Below, in pieces: positions 20,203-27,015 of a DNA stretch of 27,015 nucleotides; position 1 is the stretch's first letter; the number at the start of each line of letters is the position of its first letter. The position numbers and the translations under genes were made by a program. Source of the DNA: Gamarada debralockiae (taxonomy: Eukaryota > Ascomycota > Leotiomycetes > Helotiales > Hyphodiscaceae); assembly GCA_002803225.1 (NCBI GenBank), contig NXFV01001354.1, positions 1 through 27,015 of the forward strand, written 5' to 3'. The notes below the pieces were generated by a model. The model was not told the DNA's origin. It did no database searches and saw only the letters and a list, made by a program, of their open reading frames with translations.

Positions 20203-20830
20203 TATCGCAAAGGAAGAGATCGCAGTGTTGATACAACTGTACAAACTTGGGGTGCAAAAACACAAAACAAATTAAATGCTGGATATGCAGAGGAGATGAA
20301 ACACATATGAAGCCAGCAATAGAAATTGAAACCCACTTACATCTCACCTGACTATGGACGCACGGCGAAGATTGACCATTTTGGTATGTTGGCGGTAACC
20401 GTGTAAGAAGCACGGAGAAAATATCTTGAGTGGGGCTCAGCAATTATTTTTGCGCAGCCTCCCCTGTAAGCTGTTATAGTTATCAACCCCCGTGATTGGG
20501 CTGCTCGGCGAAGAAGCAGGTACCGCGGTCGCAAATTTTAGCAAGTAGACCACAACTCATTAAACCCCCTCCAGGACTTTGAATGTATTCCAAGTTGGAT
20601 AATTTTATCTTTTGGAGCTGCTAACATTATTTCGAGCATATAGATTGCTACTGGACGTGGAGAGGCGCTGCCACCCTGCTCGACGACGAATATCGAAAAG
20701 TTTGTAGAGTGTGGGTTGGTACCCCGCCTCCATCGTTGCCATTTTCGGCGCTTAGGCCCCCTTACCAATTATTTACCGCGCTATCGAATAGCTGCAGCTG
20801 TCACCGATAAGGTAGCCGACTGCAACCCTG
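20203..20830. other. Upstream region of the membrane-protein gene
   Basis: It should contain the promoter and 5' UTR of the minus-strand gene. No coding frame was recognised. Confidence 0.45.
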
Positions 20831-20849
20831 TCTCCAAATCTTCCTCTAT

Positions 20850-21357
20850 CAGGAACTTCTTGCAGCTTACGTCAAATTTAAGAATAGAGCTCTTCCACAT
20901 CTTCGCTGTACGCAGCCTCAATATTGCTTACGAGATTACGACTCCTCCACGCAATGCCAAATATTTCTCGATTCCCCTCCTACGACGAGATTTAGAACAT
21001 CGATACGGGGGCCTCGTCTTCCGCCAAATTTGAGTGTGAATTCGGATGCGGAGGAGATGAATAAGTTCCTCATGATGCTCGTTCACACTCTTGGGACGGA
21101 GAATGTTGACTGAAACCTTGGGATGTGGCCTACTAGATTTCCTACGGCGAAAGAACAAGGTCAAGCTATATTGATGACTGGCACTATTCGGCAGATTCAA
21201 GACGTTTCCTGAATGGCCAGATCAGAAGGAGCAGAAACCAAGTGCAAGCTAGAGCCTGTTTACTCTGTTTTGTGCTTGGGACGAAGAATCATGGCATGTG
21301 TGGGCTGCAGTCTGGAGGAAACTTCCTAGAGAGAAGGGCAAAGAACTCATCATGTGA
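20850..21357 (+). pseudogene. Possible decayed protein-coding gene, family unknown
   Basis: Coding-looking pieces lie in order on the plus strand in shifting frames: LQLTSNLRIELFHIFAV, FSIPLLRRDLEHRYGGLVF, NSDAEEMNKFLMMLVHTLG (21039-21110), LLDFLRRKNKVKLY, LFGRFKTFPEWPDQKEQK and then, after TAG 21250-21252, SLFTLFCAWDEESWHVWAAV to TGA 21357. The first piece resembles the LP-x-LRxEIF start of fungal F-box-like/2EXR proteins. Each piece alone is weak; the succession is what suggests a broken gene. It could also be chance. Confidence 0.3.
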
Positions 21358-21621
21358 GATTCCAGGGCTAGAGCCTCCCCTGCAGTAGGAAGACAAGTCA
21401 TATCGCAAAGAGCATCTTTTTGATGCGCAGAAGAAGTTGTTAGTCACCCTTTCGAGGAGAAGAGGTGGGGGTGTCAAAAGGGTTTGGATTGGAGGAAGCG
21501 GGGATGCTCCTTAAAATCTTTGTCTCAAACAGGCTGGAACTTCCTACTGGAAATTTCGGTAGATCCAAGATCAAAATTGCCAAAGACAAGGCAAGATTTT
21601 GAAGCAAAAGGACACTTCAAA

Positions 21622-21813
21622 ATGAAGCTCGGGAGGACGGGAGACGAAAAGACTCACGATGAATCGGACGTGAAGGAAGAGGACGATCCTGGACCTCGAA
21701 TCAAATCCGATCCCAAAAGGGAAAACTTTTCCATCAAATCAGAAGACGAACTTTGTTCGCTCAGCGTTTCATCGGTCACCATGACGACGTTGGGATGGGA
21801 AGTGATTGGTTGA
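21622..21813 (+). other. Small acidic ORF upstream of the TPR gene (63 codons), doubtful
   Basis: An ATG-to-TGA frame beginning MKLGRTGDEKTHDESDVKEE. It is charged and has VKEE, IKSD and IKSE, all fitting the Psi-K-x-E/D sumoylation consensus. It ends 141 bp before the ATG of the TPR gene and could be an upstream ORF or a small gene. There is no family resemblance. Confidence 0.25.
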
Positions 21814-21954
21814 GGACAGGGTGAAAAGGCGGTTAGGCAGCCGTATTTACTTACCCTCGAACAATTCTCCACGATTACAAAAGATTGCGCGCTCCCGCGG
21901 ACAAGCAAAAAGACGCTCCAAAGCCTTCGTAAATCGCACAATTGCCGCAACAGT

Positions 21955-22617
21955 ATGGCGACCTCTTCCCGAGAAAACTTCATGGATGCTATGTCGTCTG
22001 AGCTTCGCGACTCCCTCTCCGCCGACCAGCTCAAGCAACTGTCTCAACGGCCCAACGATCCAGAAATACTGTCCTTCGAATACAAACTAGCACTTAACTT
22101 CTCGAACGAAGGCAACTTCCAAGCAGCCGAAGAACTTCTCCGCGACAATCTCGCCGCGAAACAGAATATTCTCGGGGCAACCCACGTCGATACTCTCGCA
22201 ACTATGCACTATCTCGGCATTGCGCAGACCGAGCTTGGGCATTACGCAGATGGAGAAAAGACTTATCGCGAACTCATTCCACTTTACGAGAAACCTGCGG
22301 CTTCATTGGCGGCCAGGAGCAACTTGGGTCGGGTGTTGAACAAGGAAGGGAAGTACAGCGAAACGGAAGTGGTGTTGAGGGGGCTGTTGCCTGACTTACA
22401 GGAGCGGTTTGCGGAGGATGATCCTAGGGTTTTGGGATGCTTAAGACATTTGATGGAGGCTGTGGGCGGGCAAGGGAGGATTGATGAGGCGTTGGAAATG
22501 AACAAGAAAGGGATGGAATTGGTGACTAAAATGACTGGGGAATATCAAGCTGATGAGTTGAAAGCGATGACGGATGTGGGTGCTCAACTTCAGGAGTGGA
22601 AGAATAAGGAGCAGTGA
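21955..22617 (+). CDS. TPR (tetratricopeptide) protein, kinesin-light-chain-like repeats
   Basis: An intronless frame of 220 aa beginning MATSSRENFMDAMSSELRD. From about residue 40 it has four or five helical pairs with the TPR pattern: EYKLALNFSNEGNFQAAEEL, THVDTLATMHYLGIAQTELG, ARSNLGRVLNKEGKYSE and VLGCLRHLMEAVGGQGRIDE. The form (G..H.DTL....LG....G....AE) is that of the TPR_12 / kinesin-light-chain group common in fungal proteins. Such repeats mediate protein binding; no catalytic domain is present. Unlike NB-ARC/TPR fusions, this one is a stand-alone repeat protein. The specific function is unknown. Confidence 0.87.
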   Translation: MATSSRENFMDAMSSELRDSLSADQLKQLSQRPNDPEILSFEYKLALNFSNEGNFQAAEELLRDNLAAKQNILGATHVDTLATMHYLGIAQTELGHYADGEKTYRELIPLYEKPAASLAARSNLGRVLNKEGKYSETEVVLRGLLPDLQERFAEDDPRVLGCLRHLMEAVGGQGRIDEALEMNKKGMELVTKMTGEYQADELKAMTDVGAQLQEWKNKEQ

Positions 22618-22649
22618 GCGAAAAGTATAATTCTTAAGCAATCAATGCC

Positions 22650-24086
22650 TCAGTCTCTTGGTTTTCTGCCGTATACGAGCACCCTACGAAATGTTAGTTC
22701 AATAAAGGACAAAACAGGAGCTTTAAACGTACCCCTCAGAATATGCATGGATCTTTGTATCCTTGATATCCTTCCTCACGCCCTCCAGGAAGTCCTTCAA
22801 TTTCTCAGGTGACCAACCTAAAACTCTCGTGAACAAAGCCATTGACCAAGCCTCCAACCCACTCAAAATATCATGCTGCAGCCAAATCGACAAATACTTG
22901 CTTCGCTTCCCCTTGGCCCAAGGACTCAGGGTCACAAAGTCTCGTCTCTCAAACACATCTTCAAATCCAATCTCTACCAACCAGGTCTTGTAATTTTGAG
23001 CATTACCCCAAGGACGCCCAGCTTTCGCAGCGGCTTCCATTAGGAGTCTGTTCCATTCCACCAGTGGAGAGCCTTCGGGTGGCGGATCCAGAAACTGAAA
23101 AGGAAAGATTGGATCTCGCAGTTCTAGATAGCCACCAGGAGCGAGGGCATCGTAGGCTTGTTGGAAGACAGCTTTGGGGTCTTTTAAGCAACTGACAAGA
23201 GCACGGCCATGGATGAAATCGAATTTTTGGCCGAATGTCCATTCGTCTTCTGCATCATCGATGATGAAGGAACAATTTGGAGGCAAAATGTTCCCGTGAG
23301 CTTGGTGAAAATAAGGACAAAGGAAGCTTACTATGTAGGTTGGATGGGACTAAGGTCGGTCCCGATGACCTTTGACGAAGGATGCTCGTTTGCTGACTGG
23401 GAATGAGCGAAGGCATAATACCAAGAGTAGTGAGTAACTCACCAAAATCGATAGCCCAAGCTCCTGTACCTGTTGCAAGGTCCAATACGTGAGCAGGAGC
23501 GTCCCCGAGTGGAGACAAATAGAGCTTTCCATCAAGACTCAGACGGAAAAGTTTGTGTTGAAATTCTGTAACTGGTTAGAATTGGGACTTCGTGGCCACC
23601 AATGTTTTGCCATACCTAATCTATCTTGTTCTGGCTACAAATCTGTATCAGTGGTGAGATTCATACGTTCATTCCAAGTACCAACCTCATCGTTCGGCAG
23701 CGGGTACTCTGTTTGGGATCAGCATTTGATGGTCCCTATAATAAATAAGATTTGCTAACTCACGCCCCTCTTTATAGCGATGATAAGTACGCCCATTTTC
23801 TTCGACGTGCTCATACAAACTTGAGCTGATGGACGCAGTCGAGCTTCTAAGAACAATCAGTGGGAAGTTTGCAGCCAAATGCAGGTCACTGAACTCACAA
23901 CATGTTCATTCCGCCGAGCGCAGAATCATTATCAACATCGTGCTATATTATTCAAATTAGCTGTGTCTAGTGTGTCGCAATCGCGAGGCTTGCTCTGACA
24001 TCGACTTCTGGTATCCCGCTATCGAGATAAGAGCCGATCCCTTGAGGCTGGTAGTTGAGGGATTTGGTGCCTTGGTCAGCAGCCAT
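22650..24086 (-). CDS. LaeA-like SAM-dependent methyltransferase
   Basis: Nine exons inferred: 24086-24000, 23942-23899, 23846-23764, 23708-23686, 23634-23616, 23565-23443, 23392-23332, 23287-22733 and 22683-22650, giving 342 aa. Family blocks are RTYHRYKEGQYPLPNDEPEQ, the SAM-binding motif VLDLATGTGAWAIDF, GTDLSPIQPT, the acidic DDAEDEWTF, FDFIHGRAL and the C-terminal VLVYGRKP. This is the fungal methyltransferase group related to the secondary-metabolism regulator LaeA; most members have unknown substrates. All junctions use GT..AG except the one between 23332 and 23287. There the frame-preserving junction ends in AT (intron 23288-23331), and the only nearby AG gives a 31-nt intron in the wrong frame. 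This may be a mutated acceptor, an unusual splice or a sequence error. There is no biosynthetic cluster around it. Confidence 0.85.
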
Positions 24087-24866
24087 AGCTAGTATGAGAG
24101 ATGTAAGTATGAATTCAGCTTAAGGAAATTGAGAGTGAAGCTATGCAGTCATTGGTAGTAAATGAACTGCGGGTGGCGGAAAAGTAGGGATTGAAGACCG
24201 GAAGACAACGTAACTCAGTAAAGACTCTGATGTTAGCCAACGTGGGGCAAATACCGCCGCCAATTCGGCCCGGCCGACCAACAATCACCTGCATATGCAT
24301 GAATATAGGCCCCTTTCCATGAGTTTAGCGCTCGAGAAATGAAGAGTTAATGGAGATCGGAGTTCGCTTGACCGCTTATATCTGCGAGGAGATTGGCGGG
24401 GAAGGGAAGATCCCAATGCGGGCAGTGGGATGATCTATGAACACTTCACCACAACCATCTTGGCTCGCCTTCTTCTTAGAGACGCAATTGAACTGCCCTT
24501 TTATTTACTATTGTCGTCTAGGTGATTTGTAGTAACCCCTATCAAGCACTTCTCCAGCCCTCCCAACACCTTGTTGTTCACCAGCGCATCACGGAGACTC
24601 TTCAGATGAGCTCAAGTACTCAAGTACACCCACACTCCATCTTCCCCTTTCGAGGCTTCTGCACAGCAGATGCCAGGACCAATTCCGCCTCTAGATGTTT
24701 CCAGTCTCGTCCAGCGGCCAACTCGGGTTCAAGGATGGCTGTCGTCGAGGAAATGGTATTTCGGTAGGACTAGCGGTTTTGTGAACTCCACCCTCGTATT
24801 ATAAATATATTGCGAATATCGCAGATCGTGTCCATCCTCTCCAGTCCTGTAGTGCCGGCTCGATCG
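24087..24866. other. Intergenic, methyltransferase promoter side; nothing recognised
   Basis: The segment lies between the start of the methyltransferase gene and the stop of the M50B-like gene, both on minus. An 81-codon frame at 24522-24767 (plus) shows no family resemblance. Confidence 0.45.
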
Positions 24867-25831
24867 TCAAGTTGGGATAAACTTCTTCGAATCATCCTCC
24901 TGCTCGCTGAAAGTCTCTGGGAAGGCAGCGATTCCAGCAAGGATACCGGCGATCATCAGAATAAGGGATATGAGGGACCAGATAACTCCCCAGCACTGCG
25001 AAGAGCCTCCATACCGCTGGGCAAAGACGCTTGCATCGGATTCGTTGACTTTGCGGAGGATGAGATCGTCGCACTATTGAGACTGGACTTAGCATAAGAA
25101 TATGATGGGGATAGGGAGAACCATACAATATCCCAGACGCTGTAGAGAGCAGACATGACTCCGATGAACAGCACCACGAATCTCAGCGGCTCAGCATGGT
25201 CAATAAACCAGCATGCCACAAGTAATCCCACGGCCGCAAGAATCGTTCCAATCGTAAGCCAATCCCTCCTCGCCCACCATAGCGTGAGCAAGAAACAGAC
25301 CCCCAAGACTATGCTTGCAATCTTGCTCGCCACAATATCGAAACCGCAGAATATGAGTAGGGCACCAATGAGAGAGGACCCAAGATATCCAGCTGGTAGT
25401 GTGATCGCACTAATTCCTCCTTGCATATGTGTAACCCCTCCTTCGCGTGGATCAAGAGAGATGGATTTGACTCGTCCCCCAGTGCAGCAAGCTGTGATGG
25501 CGTGTCCGAATTCGTGGAAGGCAATGACGAGCATCTGCCAAGTATTCTGTTAGGAAGAGACGTCCAAAGGCGCCCGAGCACTCACCTTGAACGGCCATAA
25601 TGACCAGCGAACGTAGGGCAAGTTCCATAGAAGCGCAATAACAACGGCATAGGCCACAATCACGCCCAGAGTGACTGCTTGAGTGTGGTTCACGCTCAAA
25701 CCGCGGCGCATAAGATGCTGTGTCGATAGCCTCGCGATTTCAGGGCTGAGTGCTCGTCTGGCAAGGTCGGCAAGGAGAGCGCGTGGGAGCTCAAGATGGC
25801 GAGATGAAAGAGTCGAGGATAAGGGAGCCAT
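24867..25831 (-). CDS. M50B-like membrane zinc metallopeptidase
   Basis: Exons 25831-25586, 25546-25127 and 25073-24867 give 290 aa. The first intron is only 39 nt (25547-25585, GTGAGT..CTAACAG); the second is 53 nt. HEFGH in VIAFHEFGHAITACC is the HExxH zinc site of site-2-protease-type (M50) peptidases. The surrounding GGRVKSISLDPREGGVTHM and LPAGYLGSSLIGALLIFCGF, a run of four or five membrane helices, SVWDICDDLILRKVNESDAS and the end DDSKKFIPT are shared by a conserved fungal M50B-like family. A helix before the active site (TLGVIVAYAVVIALLW) adds to the membrane topology. Known M50 members cut substrates within membranes; no substrate is known for this family. It lies head-to-tail behind the methyltransferase gene with about 780 bp between them. 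Confidence 0.92.
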
Positions 25832-26411
25832 GGCCGGTGGTAATGAAGTGTGTTGAAGAAGGTGTAGGGAGAGTGGTGAACAGGTTTGAAATATCTTCAA
25901 ATTCTAGTGAAGCGCGCCTACGCGTACCTTTCCCCCCCTGGGACTGCGCCTCAATACCTGAGGATATTTTTAGAGTCGAAACTCAGCGGTGAGAAGCGAA
26001 GTGTGGCTGAGCAATCGGAAGCCAAAGTTTTGCCGTTGAAGTAAACAGTGAAAACACCAGAGAATGTCATTCCATATTATTTGAGATACGGCATACGAAT
26101 TGTTCTCTTCGTTTCTACGGTTAAGGATTTATTTCTTGGTTGCTTTCGCAAAAACCGATATCCTCGTGTGCTCTACGTAAGTCAGAGTTAGACATTCAAG
26201 GCCCCCTCATTGCCATGTGACTGGGCTCTCTGGCAAGTTCTAGTCGTTGGAAAGATCCAAAAATAATGATGCCTCGCTAAGTCGTGCCATAGGACGAACT
26301 ATTGCTCATTAGCTTGAAGTGTTTGTTAGGGAGTTTAATATAATTGTTCACCTACGTCAAGGTTCACAAAGGGAGACATGTAGAAAGTCGGCCCAAGCGA
26401 GGCCGTCAGTA
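25832..26411. other. Intergenic, promoter side of the M50B-like gene
   Basis: No coding frame was recognised. The left part should contain the promoter and 5' UTR of the M50B-like gene. Confidence 0.45.
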
Positions 26412-26416
26412 AAAGG

Positions 26417-26651
26417 TGTTGATAGGTCTAGACAGTACGGTGATATCTGGGGTAGACCGAATAGCTGGAGAAGGCCGAAGAGCTGGGGAAGTCCGAGGAA
26501 CTGGGGAAGGCCGAGGACCTGAAGTCAAGTTGTAGATATATACAAAAGGTTGAACTCTGGAAGAAAGGGTAGAGATTTTGAATTGAAGCTTACAAAGCCT
26601 ATTTTGGACTAGCGCTATATGCACCTCAGTGTTAGGGTCCTCATAACAACA
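26417..26651. mobile_element. Solo LTR with 5-bp target-site duplication
   Basis: The element starts TGTTG and ends CAACA, perfect inverted termini with the canonical TG..CA. It is flanked by AAAGG on both sides (26412-26416 and 26652-26656), the 5-bp duplication made by LTR retrotransposon integrases. It is 235 bp long and has no internal coding region, so it is most likely a solo LTR left by recombination. Related starts occur at 11376 and 26893. Strand cannot be decided without the internal region. Confidence 0.85.
26457..26518. repeat. 18-bp tandem repeat inside the LTR (about 3.4 copies)
   Basis: Three full units, CCGAATAGCTGGAGAAGG, CCGAAGAGCTGGGGAAGT and CCGAGGAACTGGGGAAGG, plus a partial CCGAGGAC. 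The diverged copy near 11440-11490 has similar CCGAA motifs without the regular array. Confidence 0.85.
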
Positions 26652-26892
26652 AAAGGGACTAGGTGTCACGTGCTGGAAGTCTTGAAGAAGACACGAGGCA
26701 GTATGGCGGAGCTCCCATTCAGTTTCAAGAATAAGAAATGCACCTCGGGGGCAAGGGCAGGGAAACTGTACTCAAGTCGAGCTGCAGAACCTCACAACTG
26801 ATGAGGTGGTTACCCTATGGACGAAGTCTGTTAAATGGTGTCTGATTAGCTGTCACGTCAGCTTGTCACATTCTTTCATTCGTACTCAAAAT

Positions 26893-27015
26893 TGTTGGCA
26901 GGTCTAGAAGTACGGTGATATTAGGGTCAGATGAACTACTGCCTCAGGCACCTCTTTTTGGCTCCACACCTCATTTCCCATTGTATTTAGTCTCCTCCTA
27001 CCTTAGATTCTATTC
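26893..27015 (+). mobile_element. Start of a third related LTR copy, cut by the window edge
   Basis: It begins TGTTGGCAGGTCTAGAAG then TACGGTGATATTAGGG, matching the other two copies for about 35 bp, after which similarity fades. The end and any target duplication lie outside the window, or the copy is truncated. Confidence 0.55.

Noticed and set aside
22842..23195. 117-codon plus frame
   Set aside because: It is antisense to the large methyltransferase exon, which has clear family motifs.
25155..25553. 132-codon plus frame
   Set aside because: It is antisense to the M50B-like exon carrying HEFGH.

Overview
The window looks like a filamentous ascomycete chromosome (Pezizomycotina; a leotiomycete would fit, but that is a guess). 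The evidence is short GT-AG introns of about 39-185 nt with CTAAC/CTGAC-like branch points, a nuclear gene for a mitochondrial ribosomal protein, ERG2, a fungal-type RBR ubiquitin ligase, a LaeA-like methyltransferase and fungal retroelement and Mutator relics. No tRNA, rRNA or CRISPR was recognised.

Layout. 1-8.1 kb is gene-dense: a nuclear-looking repetitive acidic protein (minus, 532-2552), a mitochondrial membrane TPR-like protein (plus, 3436-5097), an Arb2-domain protein (minus, 5101-6662) converging on it with 3 bp between stop codons, and uS14m (minus, 7473-7981, three small exons), which is divergent from a DUF7730-like gene (plus, 8173-9268). 9.3-11.6 kb is decayed DNA with a broken PAQR/AdipoR-like (Izh) gene and an LTR relic. 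ERG2 follows (plus, 11924-12755) with a perfect 4 x 15 bp repeat downstream. 13.3-16.3 kb is a transposon graveyard: a gag relic with a CCHC knuckle and a Mutator-like (FAR1-domain) relic, both minus. An RBR E3 ligase (plus, 17002-18398) and a single-pass glycine-zipper membrane protein with an apple/PAN-like ectodomain (minus, 19293-20202) come next, then a probable decayed gene near 20.85-21.36 kb. A TPR protein (plus, 21955-22617), a nine-exon methyltransferase (minus, 22650-24086) and an M50B-like membrane peptidase (minus, 24867-25831) complete the genes. The last kilobase holds a solo LTR with a 5-bp target duplication and the start of a related copy.

The genes are not an evident cluster or pathway; they are mostly unrelated housekeeping or accessory genes. 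Exon structures were inferred by eye from splice signals, frame continuity and family resemblance. The least ordinary points are a repeated hydrophobic-acidic-polyserine motif resembling phospho-SUMO-interacting motifs in the first gene, a frame switch near the 3' end of the Arb2 gene, a GT-AT-looking exon junction in the methyltransferase, and the recently broken PAQR gene with a RIP-like nonsense change.
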